Below the pieces are notes generated by a model, which was not told where the DNA came from, did not search any database, and saw nothing but the letters and a program-made list of their open reading frames with translations. Made by a program: the position numbers and the translations under genes. Below are positions 1-7,550 of a stretch of 34,551 bases of DNA, piece by piece. The DNA comes from Luteitalea sp. Lineage in GTDB: Bacteria; Acidobacteriota; Vicinamibacteria; Vicinamibacterales; Vicinamibacteraceae. Within the stretch, counting starts at the first letter, position 1. Every line of letters starts with the position of its first letter. Where the stretch lies: the NCBI GenBank assembly GCA_009377605.1, contig WHTT01000015.1:1-34551 (forward strand), read 5' to 3'.

Positions 1-220
1 TGCCGGCCTCGTTGGAGACGGCCTCGAGCACGAGGCCCGTCTGCGTGTTGGTGGCCGTCACGGTGGCGCCGGGGACAGGAGCCCCCGAGCTGTCCCTGAC
101 ACTACCCACCAGTCCGCCGTAGAGGACTTGGGCGCTCGCCGAAGCCGCCACGACGCACACAACCACGAGTCCACCTAGAAGAGCGCCCATGGCGCTCCAT
201 TTCGTTGTCGGCGCCTTCAC
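1..220 (-). CDS. TonB-dependent receptor N-terminus (Oar/CarboxypepD_reg type), partial
   Basis: The gene runs off the left edge, so only its first 73 codons are visible. I chose a GTG start at 220 because a purine-rich ribosome site (AGAAGGGGGA) lies just upstream; an in-frame ATG at 190 is the alternative. The translation begins with a charged stretch, then a hydrophobic Sec-type signal ending in ASASAQ, then YGGLVGSVRDSSGAPVPGAT, the hallmark start of a carboxypeptidase-regulatory-like beta-sandwich (residue pattern G.V.D.SGA.VPGA.V.). In Acidobacteriota and Bacteroidota this domain typically opens large TonB-dependent outer-membrane receptors for glycan or peptide uptake. It is divergently transcribed from the aldolase, so the two may share a control region. 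The exact substrate cannot be seen, and another protein with this leader domain is possible. Confidence 0.75.
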   Translation of the reverse strand, partial: MKAPTTKWSAMGALLGGLVVVCVVAASASAQVLYGGLVGSVRDSSGAPVPGATVTATNTQTGLVLEAVSNEAG

Positions 221-353
221 GTTAAATCTCCCCCTTCTAAACTGACGCGCGTTCCCCACCTGCAGTAAGGTGGATCGCCGTAACCGAGGTCGTTCCAGGC
301 TGGCCCCGGTGGTGGCGACGGGGAGCGGGTGGCACAGGAGTGTTACAGCCAAC

Positions 354-382
354 GACAATAATCATAATTATGTTTGCTTGTC
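354..382. promoter_or_regulatory. AT-rich nested dyad upstream of the aldolase, possible operator
   Basis: GACAA (354-358) and TTGTC (378-382) flank a perfect 10-bp palindrome, CATAATTATG (363-372). This is an AT-rich island in GC-rich sequence, immediately upstream of a -10-like TACAAT (390-395). The outer arms are off-centre by one base. The layout fits an operator for a sugar-catabolism repressor (GntR, LacI or DeoR type), but the protein is not identified. Confidence 0.4.
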
Positions 383-409
383 AATGCTTTACAATACGGG
401 CAAAACGCC

Positions 410-1243
410 ATGCCACTCGTCCGGACGCAAGAGATCGTCGACAACGCCCGCCATGCCGGCCGTGGAGTCGCGGCGTTCAACGTCATCACCCTCGAGCACG
501 CCGAGGCCATCGTGACCGGCGCGGAGCGGGTGGGTGCCTCGGTGATCCTGCAGATCAGCCAGAACGCGGTGAAGTTCCATCATGGTCGCGTCGAGCCCAT
601 CGCGGCTGCGTCGGCGGCCGTCGCGCGGGCGGCGGGAGTCTCGGTCTCACTGCATCTGGACCATGTCGACGACGAGGCGCTGCTGCGGCGTGCGGTCGAG
701 GCGGGATTCAGCTCGGTGATGTACGACGGCTCCACGCTCGACTACGACGCGAACGTGGCGGCAACGCGGGCGGCCGTTGACTGGGCGCATCACCATGGGC
801 TCTGGCTGGAAGCGGAGCTCGGTGAGGTCGGCGGCAAGGGAGGAGCGCATGCTCCGGGCGTTCGAACCCAACCGGCCGAGGCGCGTCGGTTCGTTGGTGC
901 CACCGGCGTTGATGCGTTAGCGGTGGCGGTGGGCAGCACGCATGCGATGACGAGCCGAAGCGCTCGATTGGATCATGTGCTCATCGAGGAATTGCGGAAC
1001 GCGGTGCCGGTTCCGCTCGTGCTGCACGGGTCGTCTGGAGTGCCAGACGATGAGCTCGTGAGGGGCGTCGCTGCGGGCCTCGTGAAGATCAACATTGGAA
1101 CCGCGCTCAACATCGCGTTCACTGGCGCCGTTCGAGAGCTCCTGGCCGCCGACGCCGACGTGGTCGACCCTCGCAAGTACACCGCGTCCGGCCGCGAAGC
1201 GATGGCGGCCACGGTGGCACGGCTCTTAAGGGTGCTAAGGTGA
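410..1243 (+). CDS. Class II (zinc) ketose-bisphosphate aldolase
   Basis: The product is 277 residues and belongs to the class II fructose-bisphosphate/tagatose-bisphosphate aldolase family, which cleaves a ketose bisphosphate to dihydroxyacetone phosphate and an aldehyde using zinc. The start MPLVRTQEIVDNAR matches the family's usual first helix (..LV...E.L..A...), so I prefer ATG 410 over an in-frame TTG at 374. Visible motifs are AAFNV near residue 21, the zinc-binding HLDH (H82, D84, H85), GFSSVMYDGS, the glycine-rich ELGEVGGKGG loop, HGSSGVPDDE (zinc histidine) and KINIGT (phosphate binding). No strong Shine-Dalgarno site is seen. The length fits the short GatY/KbaY/FbaA-like members. 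Whether the natural substrate is fructose- or tagatose-bisphosphate, or a sulfosugar intermediate, cannot be told from sequence alone. Confidence 0.88.
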   Translation: MPLVRTQEIVDNARHAGRGVAAFNVITLEHAEAIVTGAERVGASVILQISQNAVKFHHGRVEPIAAASAAVARAAGVSVSLHLDHVDDEALLRRAVEAGFSSVMYDGSTLDYDANVAATRAAVDWAHHHGLWLEAELGEVGGKGGAHAPGVRTQPAEARRFVGATGVDALAVAVGSTHAMTSRSARLDHVLIEELRNAVPVPLVLHGSSGVPDDELVRGVAAGLVKINIGTALNIAFTGAVRELLAADADVVDPRKYTASGREAMAATVARLLRVLR

Positions 1244-1295
1244 TGGGGTGATAAGGGTGACAATGTGAACGGGGTGTTTCCGACGTACGTATTAC

Positions 1296-1355
1296 GTAGC
1301 GCAGGCCTTTAGGCCTGCCCACTGTGGCGTTGGCAGGCCTGAAGGCCTGCGCTAC
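1296..1355. repeat. 24-bp inverted repeat (REP-like), may act as bidirectional terminator
   Basis: Arms 1296-1319 and 1332-1355 are reverse complements with one mismatch in 24, around a 12-nt loop. Each arm is itself nearly palindromic around GCAGGCCT..AGGCCTGC. The element lies between the convergent stop codons of the aldolase (1243) and amidohydrolase (1396), where a shared terminator would be expected. The composite structure also resembles dispersed REP-type repeats. Confidence 0.7.
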
Positions 1356-1395
1356 GGCCACATCATTCTCACGCTCTAAAGCCCCGCCCTACCCT

Positions 1396-2550
1396 CTACT
1401 TCGACTGTTTGAAACCCTCGATCGAGGCGCCAGGTATGAGCTTGAGCGCATTCTTGTAATACAACTTCTCGAGCACTTCATCCGGCAGATAGAGCCCATG
1501 GACCATCCACCGGCCTTGGCGGTGATGGCTCTCCGCGATGTCGAAATACTCGTCGTCTGTTTCGAGGAAGCGCCAATACAACCGGTATGCATCCGTGCGC
1601 GGAGGCGTATCCGTGCCGAACAAGACCCGATCCTGATACTTGATCAGGAAGCGACGCGCCGTGTACGGCTGACGGCCCAGCTCGCTGAGACGTGCATCGA
1701 TGTCGATGTAATAGTTGGGATACTTGTCGAGCATGGCGCCGACCACGACCAGGTTCTCCGCATACCAGCCCATGTGCGCACCGATGAATATCGTCTTCGG
1801 ATGGCGTGCGACGACGCGCTCTCCCTGCTTGACGATCTCCTCGAGCGACGGATAGTCGGGATAGAAGAGCCACTCCGGTCGGGACTGCAGCTCGTCGAAT
1901 CGCTCGTTGAAGCGATCCAGCGGCGTGAAGAAGGCCGCGGGGTCTCCAATGTGGACCTCGACGGGAATGCCGAGCTCGCCAGCCTTCGCCCAGAGCGGAT
2001 CGAGTCGAGGATCGTCGACCGCGATCAGCTTGCCTTGGGCGTCGGTCAACTGCAGTCCGAGACCCTTGTGAATCTTCAAGCCGCGCGCGCCGGCCTTCAC
2101 ACCGGCTTCGAGCTCGGCAGCAGCCTGCACACCGAAGTCCGGTTCTGTGACCTTGCTCCAGTCCGGCCGGGCGTAGGTCAGAAAGCGCCCCGGGTACTGC
2201 TTGTCGAATCGCTCGATGGCCCGAACCAGATCTTCGCCAAAACCGCCGTCGAGATTGACCACCTGCGCGACGCCCGTCTGGTCCATCACCGCAATGGCCT
2301 CCGCCGGCTCCGCGTTGCGTAAGTGATTGTGATTGTCGATGGCGGGATATCGCGCTCTCGGAACGTTCGTTTCATCAGTAACGAGCATGGAGCGCGGCTC
2401 GTACTCGCGTAGGGCGATGTCCGGGGCTCCCTTCTGCTGTGCGGCACTGGAATCACTATCGTTGCGGCTGCATCCCGAGCCGGCGGCGATCGAGATCAGC
2501 GCAGCGACTGCCAGCGCGGAACGGTTCGAGCTACCCAACGCTTGTCTCAC
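1396..2550 (-). CDS. Amidohydrolase-2 family (ACMSD-like) metal-dependent hydrolase, exported
   Basis: A 384-residue protein starts with GTG behind a strong AGGAGG site. The first about 27 residues form an export signal ending in GSGC, a weak lipobox, so it may be a lipoprotein. The mature part is a TIM-barrel amidohydrolase of the ACMSD/PF04909 type. It shows DNHNHL (metal ligands, about residue 72), a VEVHIGDP histidine, GAHMGW and the late FGTDTPP aspartate. These proteins hydrolyse or decarboxylate cyclic or aromatic substrates at a zinc centre. A secreted member suggests degradation of an environmental compound, but no substrate is indicated by the neighbours. It is convergent with the aldolase and separated from the methyltransferase-like gene by about 275 bp without a recognisable gene. 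Confidence 0.82.
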   Translation of the reverse strand: MRQALGSSNRSALAVAALISIAAGSGCSRNDSDSSAAQQKGAPDIALREYEPRSMLVTDETNVPRARYPAIDNHNHLRNAEPAEAIAVMDQTGVAQVVNLDGGFGEDLVRAIERFDKQYPGRFLTYARPDWSKVTEPDFGVQAAAELEAGVKAGARGLKIHKGLGLQLTDAQGKLIAVDDPRLDPLWAKAGELGIPVEVHIGDPAAFFTPLDRFNERFDELQSRPEWLFYPDYPSLEEIVKQGERVVARHPKTIFIGAHMGWYAENLVVVGAMLDKYPNYYIDIDARLSELGRQPYTARRFLIKYQDRVLFGTDTPPRTDAYRLYWRFLETDDEYFDIAESHHRQGRWMVHGLYLPDEVLEKLYYKNALKLIPGASIEGFKQSK

Positions 2551-2825
2551 GATGTCCTCCTGCGGGCCAGCGGTTACTCGAAACCCAAAGAAAGCTTTCT
2601 ACAGCCAGTGAGGATAGTAGTCAAGCGAAATCACAATCAAACATCGATGGCGAACGATGGAAAAAGAACTGCGCCAGGGGAAGACTGTCCTATGAGCAGC
2701 AAGTGGCGGCGATTCGAGGTGCTGCTCCCTCCACACTCTAGCAGAGCAGGCGACCAATGCGGACTGCCGTGATGAACGGCTCGCTGTCAGGACTTTCCAG
2801 CGATTCCTCGCAGGTCACACCGTAC

Positions 2826-3764
2826 TTACCTCGAACCTCGAACCTTCGTCTGCCGCGGCCTCAGGCTGTCCTTCTCGGGTTTGGCCTTTAGCGGAAGCGG
2901 ACGGCTTGCGCCTCTCCGCGGCTCGACGCCATTCACGGCGGGGGTCCCGTTGGACGATGTCGGGCGCAAACCTGCGTTGGCCCGGTGCACCGCAAGATTC
3001 AGCGACGCGGACGCCGGCGCGGGACGACCGTTCACCGGCCGCTGTCTTCGAACCGGGGACGGCGCCTTCGCCGTCGCGTCGAGGGGCAACCGCTTCCGGA
3101 ACAACATCTCCCGCATGCGCGTACGCAGCAGGCACGAGTGCGACACGTTCAGACCGTCGAACAGCCGATCGATGTCCCGGCTCGCCAAGACGTGCCGGTC
3201 ACGGGGCGCGGCCGTGTAGGAGTTATGGTGGAGGGTCCTGTCATCGACAACGATGAACTTGCTGTAGGCGGATGTCGCGTCGCGTGTCGTGGCGAAAAAC
3301 GCCAGCAACGCACCCCCGGGCTTGAGGAGCCGCGCCAGCTCGCGCGCCAGCGCATCGGCCGCACGCTTGTCGAGGTGATCAAAGAGGTCCCAGCAGAGGA
3401 TGCCGTCGATGCTCTCGCTCGGTCGATTGAATCGGCGGGCCAGGAACCGAGGGATGTCTTCGCCCGTTCCGCTACGCGCGAAGCGGTCGAGATCCTCGTG
3501 GATATCTTCCACGAAGATCTTGCACCCGAGCTGCTCGCCAAAGAACGCGACGTTTGACCCCACCACCGGACCGAGGTCCAACAGCACCGGCGCCTCGCGC
3601 GAGGACAGACACGCCAAGAAACGCGTCAACGCCTGCGTCTGTACTCGGGGCGCGGCGGACGAGGCCCAGGGGTCGTTGCCGTTCCGCGCAGCAATTGCGC
3701 CGCGACGCGTCCAGCCAACGAGACGATCAGTAAACGCCCTCAACTGAGAACTCGGACCAGCCAC
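2826..3764 (-). CDS. Class I SAM-dependent methyltransferase-like protein with basic tail
   Basis: The 312-residue product begins with GTG at 3764, preceded by a GAGG site. Residues about 60-180 carry the Rossmann methyltransferase signature: LLDLGPVVGSN (motif I, SAM binding), FVEDI (acidic end of strand 2), GILCWDLFDHL (motif IV region) and LLKPGGALLAFF (post-motif). Residues about 225-312 are low-complexity, rich in R, P, S and K, and probably disordered or nucleic-acid/surface binding. The gene follows the bactofilin with a 65-bp gap on the same strand, suggesting an operon. The methyl acceptor is unknown, and the motif I glycine pattern is slightly unusual (DLGPVVGSN rather than DLGCGTG). 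Confidence 0.7.
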   Translation of the reverse strand: MAGPSSQLRAFTDRLVGWTRRGAIAARNGNDPWASSAAPRVQTQALTRFLACLSSREAPVLLDLGPVVGSNVAFFGEQLGCKIFVEDIHEDLDRFARSGTGEDIPRFLARRFNRPSESIDGILCWDLFDHLDKRAADALARELARLLKPGGALLAFFATTRDATSAYSKFIVVDDRTLHHNSYTAAPRDRHVLASRDIDRLFDGLNVSHSCLLRTRMREMLFRKRLPLDATAKAPSPVRRQRPVNGRPAPASASLNLAVHRANAGLRPTSSNGTPAVNGVEPRRGASRPLPLKAKPEKDSLRPRQTKVRGSR

Positions 3765-3829
3765 CGTGCCTCGTTTCCGTAGAAAAACGCACCCCGCCCG
3801 CCTTCACACGCTCATGGCTTCCGATTGCT

Positions 3830-4351
3830 CTACGCTTTGAGAGCGGCGCTGCTCGCCCCAACAGTCGCCCCGGCGACAACGGGCGCAGGCTTGACTTCGG
3901 CCGGCCGCGGGACCGCGCGCGGCCCACGCTGCATGTCGATGCTGCCGCGGAAATGCGCCCCTTCGGCAATCGCCACCTTCGGGGACGTAATGTCGCCATC
4001 GACGGAACCCTTGTCCCGGACGTCCACCCTCTCCGAGGCGGTGATGTTACCCACCACCTCGCCCAGGACAATGATCGCCTTCGCAAAGACCTCCGCCGTG
4101 ATCTTCCCGTTCGCGCCAATCGTCAGGACGTGCTCTCGCAGCTCGATTTTGCCGTCGACCTGGCCCTCGATGGTGAGATCCTCGCTGCCGTTCAGCTCGC
4201 CTTTGATCACGACCGACTTCCCAATGTTCACGGTATCCCTTCCTACAGAGGCCTGCGACGCTGGTGCGGGCGGGTTCATGGTTCGCGACGGGCCCTTTGT
4301 CGGCGTGATGCCCGTCGGCGGCTGCGGTGTCTTCTCATCTCGTTTCCACAT
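3830..4351 (-). CDS. Bactofilin (polymer-forming cytoskeletal protein)
   Basis: The 173-residue product starts at MWKRDEK, supported by a GGAGAG ribosome site 6 nt upstream; longer in-frame starts lack support. The core from about residue 37 to 135 is a right-handed beta-helix of bactofilin type with regularly spaced hydrophobic/glycine rungs (IGKSVVIKGELNGSEDLTIEG, VDGKI, GANGKITAEV, KAIIVLGEVVGNI, KGSVDGDI). A proline/charged N-terminus and an alanine/proline-rich C-terminus flank it, as usual for bactofilins. Bactofilins polymerise without nucleotide, attach to the inner membrane and scaffold cell-shape, polarity or envelope functions. It lies downstream of the large exported-protein gene but is separated from it by a conserved hairpin, and is probably co-transcribed with the methyltransferase-like gene. 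Confidence 0.9.
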   Translation of the reverse strand: MWKRDEKTPQPPTGITPTKGPSRTMNPPAPASQASVGRDTVNIGKSVVIKGELNGSEDLTIEGQVDGKIELREHVLTIGANGKITAEVFAKAIIVLGEVVGNITASERVDVRDKGSVDGDITSPKVAIAEGAHFRGSIDMQRGPRAVPRPAEVKPAPVVAGATVGASSAALKA

Positions 4352-4408
4352 GGGCTCTCTCCAGCACGGCGATGTTTGACAGAGGCTCGCCAGATATCCA
4401 GATATAGC

Positions 4409-4448
4409 GGGACGGATCGACACCGGCTACGGAGTGCCGACCCGTCCC
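4409..4448 (-). terminator. Hairpin after the 489-residue exported protein gene
   Basis: GGGACGG (4409-4415) pairs with CCGTCCC (4442-4448), and the interior arms TCGACAC/GTGCCGA also pair partly. The surrounding block, including the downstream flank to about 4495, is repeated behind the second large gene at 8385-8470. No U-tract is present, so terminator function is inferred from position and conservation. Confidence 0.5.
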
Positions 4449-4545
4449 CTTCCGAACCGCCCCTGGGGGTGCGACGCCAGGCGGTCCGGACTTGTCGTCT
4501 CTGGCAGGGCCGCCTCGCCGTGGCGGCCGTCCCCGTGGCGCCCGA

Positions 4546-4584
4546 CGAGCGCGCCCTACTAGTCCCCGGCGAGCGCGCCCTACT
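4546..4584. repeat. Short direct repeat at the 3' end of the exported protein gene
   Basis: CGAGCGCGCCCTACT occurs at 4546-4560 and again at 4570-4584, a 24-bp tandem duplication. The second copy overlaps the TAG stop codon of the minus-strand gene. The second large gene lacks it. Confidence 0.7.
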
Positions 4585-6049
4585 GGAGCGGCGTGGCGCG
4601 CGCGGCAGCGCCGGCGATCCACACGCGACCCGGAATCGAGCTGTAGCACGCGTGCTCCACGGTGATCGGCACCGTGGGGTCGAGACTCTCGACGACGACG
4701 CTCGCACGCTGGCCCGAGAGCTCCGGCCACTCGACGCCGAGGGCGAGCGTGCGCCGCGCGTGGCCCGCCACCTCCACGATCCGCTCGAGGGTCGTGCCAT
4801 CGTCCGTGATGAGGCGGACGCGCACCTGGCCAGCCGTGGCCGAGGCGTTCGCGATGAGCACGAAGCTTTCCGAGGGAAGCGCCGGGTCGTCGGCTTCCGT
4901 GCGGCCATCGGTGCCGACGCGCGCTTCGGCAATGGCCCAGGAAGCGCCGGCGGCCGTGGACCCGAGCGTGGCACTGGCTTCGGTCCAGTGTCCCGCGGTT
5001 GGCCCTGGCCACCACATGGCCCGCTCGGCCACGATGGCCGGCAGCACCGCCCCCACCGTCGAGGTGACGGCACCGCCAAAGGTGACCCCGTCTACCGAGC
5101 TCTCAACGATCACTTCTCCTTCGAACCCAGCCGGTTCACCGACATGGAGCGTCACCACTTCACCTTCGGGAACGAGGGTGGACATGTCCAACGTCAGAAT
5201 GTTGCTCTGCGCCGAGAACAGTTGCACGCCCTGCCCCTCCGGCGCGTTGATCGCCAGCACGGGTGAATTGCCGGAAACCGTTTGCCAGGTGCTGTCAGGC
5301 GTCCACGCCTGAGCATTGCCCGAGATGGTGATTGGTGTATCGCCGCCGCAGTCCAATGCCGACTGCGGCGGACACAGCCCGGTTGCGGTGATCTGCGCGA
5401 GCAGGCCCACCCATCCCGGCCCGCTCGAGACGTGGATGACGAGCTCATTGGCGCCCGTCTGCCAGCCGGACGTCAACAAGAGGGATGCCTGATTGCCTTG
5501 GGCGAACCCTCCATAGAAATAGGGATCGTCCGGATTCTGGGGGATCGTGCCGGGCGGCAGCACGGTGCTCTGCGGCGCACCGTTGATGTAGACCTCCTGG
5601 ACGGAGTTGTCGGTATAGAAATCGATGCCGATCCCAAACGTCGCAGGATCCACCGAAGGATCCAGCTCGAACTGATAGCGGAAGTAGTGATCGACGTTCG
5701 CCGCCCCCTGACGGCCGTCGGGATAGAAGTCGATCCAGTCGGCATTCCCAAATGGGCTCGGCGTCCAGGCCCCGACCGCCTGACCGACCACCCACGCCGG
5801 GATCCACGTCTCGACGCTCGCCGGTCCCCCGTCGAAGGTCCCCTGTCCCACCTCCCAGTTGGCGTCGGTCTGCCCGACCGGCAGCCTGCCGCCTGCCCCG
5901 TCGTACGCCGTGTTGAACAGCGACGAGTCACTGTCACAGGTGATGACTGGCTGGGCGAGCGCCGGAGGCGCCGCGAACAGGGCGCTCAGCGCGATCAATA
6001 CAACAGGGATACCGGTCGACTTGGGAATCAATGGGTGACGCAGGGCCAT
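4580..6049 (-). CDS. Large exported surface protein A (jelly-roll-like N-domain plus shared C-terminal module)
   Basis: From ATG 6049 the product is 489 residues. The leader MALRHPLIPKSTGIP, followed by a hydrophobic stretch ending APPALAQ, is a Sec signal and matches the leader of protein B (8499-14198). Residues about 45-230 form a beta-rich domain typical of exported lectin/jelly-roll proteins (LFNTAYDGAG, VEVYING-like segment, two Cys). The last about 150 residues (from PAIVAERAMWWPGPTAG) are nearly identical to the end of protein B, including EARVGTDGRTE and the closing VEHACYSS. A sigma54-like promoter and enhancer site lie upstream. I infer an extracellular or outer-surface protein; adhesion is plausible but not shown. 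In protein B the codon equivalent to this protein's CTG4 is ATG, so the exact start is uncertain by three codons. Confidence 0.75.
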   Translation of the reverse strand: MALRHPLIPKSTGIPVVLIALSALFAAPPALAQPVITCDSDSSLFNTAYDGAGGRLPVGQTDANWEVGQGTFDGGPASVETWIPAWVVGQAVGAWTPSPFGNADWIDFYPDGRQGAANVDHYFRYQFELDPSVDPATFGIGIDFYTDNSVQEVYINGAPQSTVLPPGTIPQNPDDPYFYGGFAQGNQASLLLTSGWQTGANELVIHVSSGPGWVGLLAQITATGLCPPQSALDCGGDTPITISGNAQAWTPDSTWQTVSGNSPVLAINAPEGQGVQLFSAQSNILTLDMSTLVPEGEVVTLHVGEPAGFEGEVIVESSVDGVTFGGAVTSTVGAVLPAIVAERAMWWPGPTAGHWTEASATLGSTAAGASWAIAEARVGTDGRTEADDPALPSESFVLIANASATAGQVRVRLITDDGTTLERIVEVAGHARRTLALGVEWPELSGQRASVVVESLDPTVPITVEHACYSSIPGRVWIAGAAARATPLQ

Positions 6050-6121
6050 GCCTCGTTGAACCTGGCGTGTGTGGGAGGGCACCACGGCCCTCTGGCGTGC
6101 GAGAATGCCAGCCGCGGATAG

Positions 6122-6137
6122 ACCACGAACCATGCCA
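6122..6137 (-). promoter_or_regulatory. Sigma54-like promoter of surface protein A
   Basis: On the minus strand this reads TGGCATGGTTCGTGGT. The -24 box TGGCATG fits the sigma54 consensus TGGCACG. The -12 box is GTGGT instead of TTGCT. It lies 73 bp before ATG 6049 and 114 bp downstream of the GAGACA enhancer pair. The same element precedes two other genes here at nearly the same spacing. Confidence 0.6.
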
Positions 6138-6210
6138 GACTCCAGCATTGACTCTCAATCTGTTTGATATGAGTGTCTAAAGGGCATGTCACACGAAAGA
6201 CATCACGATG

Positions 6211-6275
6211 GTCTGAGACAAGGACCGTATCGGTGCTGTTGCAGGGCAGGTGTCCGCTGAGACACTACTGAGACA
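6211..6275 (-). promoter_or_regulatory. Upstream activating sites (copy A)
   Basis: GAGACA occurs at 6259-6264 and 6270-6275, 11 bp apart (one helical turn). The first is part of the dyad TGTCCGCTGAGACA (6251-6264). A third GAGACA lies at 6215-6220 within GTCTGAGACA. The arrangement recurs in copies B and C and is a good candidate binding site for the Fis-type HTH of the two AAA+ regulators. Confidence 0.65.
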
Positions 6276-6379
6276 CTCGGTCGGACGCCGGTGCCAACAC
6301 CGCAATGGGCGTCTAACGGCCTGCGCTATGGCTATCAACTCAAGTGGGCGCCGGGGCTCAGAGAAGGACGCCTGTCAGT

Positions 6380-6757
6380 TTAGCGGGCGAGCTGTTGGAC
6401 GCGCTGATGCGAGAGAGCGAGTAGCCTTCCAGCGTCGCGCCGGCTCAGGTGCAATCGCTCGGTGAGGAGCTTAACCGCCTGACGTGCAACCTGCGCGGAG
6501 GACGCCTGCTGCTCGGCGGCCCGTTTTCGCGCCACCCGAGCCTGCCGCACGACCCGCCGCGCCACCGCTGGCAGGCGCACGTCGGGCTTGAACGCAATCG
6601 TATCCACGTCATCACGAAACAGTTCCAACGCCTCACGGATGCGCCGTTCGGCCTCCTCGAGCGTGCGGCCGTAGCTATGGCACCCCTTCACGCGCGGGAG
6701 AGTGGCGATCCAGTGCCCCGATTCGTCCAACGCAAAGCGCACCGTCAACGTCTTCAT
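6380..6757 (-). CDS. hicB: HicB family antitoxin
   Basis: The 125-residue protein has the HicB-like N-terminal RNase-H-fold domain (MKTLTVRFALDESGHWIATL, then PGV-equivalent PRVKGCHSYGRTLEEAERRIREALELF). Its C-terminal segment (SRRDAGRLLALSHQRVQQLAR) looks like the DNA-binding helices used for autorepression. HicB binds and neutralises HicA and represses the operon. Its ATG overlaps the stop of hicA by 4 nt (ATGA), the classic toxin-first hicAB order, implying translational coupling. The gene ends just downstream of the enhancer sites of surface protein A, so the pair sits in the intergenic space between the two large paralogues. Confidence 0.88.
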   Translation of the reverse strand: MKTLTVRFALDESGHWIATLPRVKGCHSYGRTLEEAERRIREALELFRDDVDTIAFKPDVRLPAVARRVVRQARVARKRAAEQQASSAQVARQAVKLLTERLHLSRRDAGRLLALSHQRVQQLAR

Positions 6758-6963
6758 GGCAACCAGTCCTTCCCCAAGCAGGGCGCCAGGTCACGCACGA
6801 TCTGGCGCAACGTTCCAGGAGGCAGTGTCTCTCCGGCATGGACCGCCACCGTCGTCACGCACGGTCCACACGCAACACGCAGATGCGAGCCCTTCTGCCG
6901 GACCTTCCGGCACCCGAGGCTCACCAGGTGCCGCACGAGGTCCGTGCCGGTCCATGCCTTCAT
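6754..6963 (-). CDS. hicA: HicA family mRNA interferase toxin
   Basis: I chose ATG 6963 (MKAWTGTDLVRHL), giving 69 residues. This matches the usual HicA size and its first helix (K..elir.L...G). The double-stranded-RNA-binding-like fold shows GCRKVRQKGSHLRVACG with the catalytic histidine in GSHLR, then TTVAVHAGETLPPGTLRQIV (canonical P.H..ELp.GTlr.Il). HicA cleaves mRNA independently of ribosomes when HicB is lost. A longer in-frame start at 7059 would add 32 residues unlike the family and would read through the promoter dyad. No inactivating change is visible. Confidence 0.88.
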   Translation of the reverse strand: MKAWTGTDLVRHLVSLGCRKVRQKGSHLRVACGPCVTTVAVHAGETLPPGTLRQIVRDLAPCLGKDWLP

Positions 6964-7002
6964 GATATAGAGGCTTGGGCGGATCTGTCTAGTGATATAG
7001 AC
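6963..7002 (-). promoter_or_regulatory. Probable hicAB operator/promoter
   Basis: A 16-bp region 6987-7002 (GTCTAGTGATATAGAC on plus) has GTCTA/TAGAC inverted arms, and TGATATAGA recurs at 6963-6971 and 6993-7001. The repeats lie directly upstream of hicA in an AT-rich patch and include a -10-like TATATC on the minus strand. HicB-type antitoxins commonly autorepress through such sites; the link here is inferred. Confidence 0.5.
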
Positions 7003-7225
7003 ACATTGGCGAAGGGCCGCCATCATCGGCAGGCCGTCGTCGTACACGACGTGAGACATGGTTGTCGCCTCAGTGGTGCGAGGACCATGCCGTCACCGTC
7101 GCCGTCACGATCTGGCGAAATCTAGCGGAGATCCTTCGCGGGCACTCATGAGGCCGTCCGAAAGATGGCGAATTGCGCAATAGGACTGCGCTGAAGGATG
7201 GCAGAATTTTCAACCCTTTGAGGCG

Positions 7226-7257
7226 CCGAAAGCTTGACTCCCCGAGTCAAGTTTCGG
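7226..7257. repeat. Strong stem-loop in the toxin-antitoxin intergenic region
   Basis: CCGAAA-G-CTTGACTC pairs with GAGTCAAG-TTTCGG around a 3-nt loop (14 bp with one bulged G). The stretch 6964-7391 otherwise holds only the hicA operator and no gene that I recognise. The hairpin may terminate minus-strand transcription from the upstream toxin-antitoxin genes, or mark an old insertion end. Confidence 0.55.
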
Positions 7258-7391
7258 TGCGTCAAGTGAGCGTCGCCCCTCGACTCGCTGTCGCTCGCTC
7301 GGCCCGCAAGAACTGGCTGCGCGGCCAGTTGGAAGCTGGGTACGCGAGCCGTGCGAGATCCGTGGTGGAGCCGGGAGATTGCGCGGCGCCG

Positions 7392-7550
7392 CTACGCCGC
7401 CTCGTGATTCGGAACGGGCCGCATTTCCAAGCGCATGTGGAGCGCCCTCGCGATCCGCCGAAGCACGTCCCCGGAATGGCCGTTGTCGTCCGCGTCTTCG
7501 AGGCGAGCAACGGTGGGCTGGCTGACGACGGGGCCTTCGTTCAGATTGGG
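7392..7550 (-). pseudogene. Remnant of an XRE-type HTH antitoxin/regulator (C-terminal half)
   Basis: The minus-strand frame reads VVSQPTVARLEDADDN, then DVLRRIARALHMRLEMRPVP. This is the recognition helix and C-terminal helices of an XRE-family regulator (canonical G.SQ..VARlE.G...p.l.TL.riA.ALg..L.i...). The first helices are missing: upstream the frame runs into the 3' end of the DUF5615 gene without homology. I read it as a 5'-truncated relic of a third toxin-antitoxin module whose toxin is gone. No start codon with a ribosome site is evident. Confidence 0.6.

Noticed and set aside
1284-1299. TACGTAT..TACGTAG near the 24-bp inverted repeat, similar to the six-copy motif
   Set aside because: The spacing between half-sites is wrong, there is no TGAC extension and it lies between convergent stops, not before a gene.
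1324-2322. 332-codon plus-strand open frame
   Set aside because: It is antisense to the amidohydrolase, which has all family motifs and a good ribosome site.
6319-6338. GGCCTGCGCTATGGC resembling one arm of the 1296-1355 repeat
   Set aside because: Only about 12 bases match and there is no second arm, so it is likely chance or too decayed to call.
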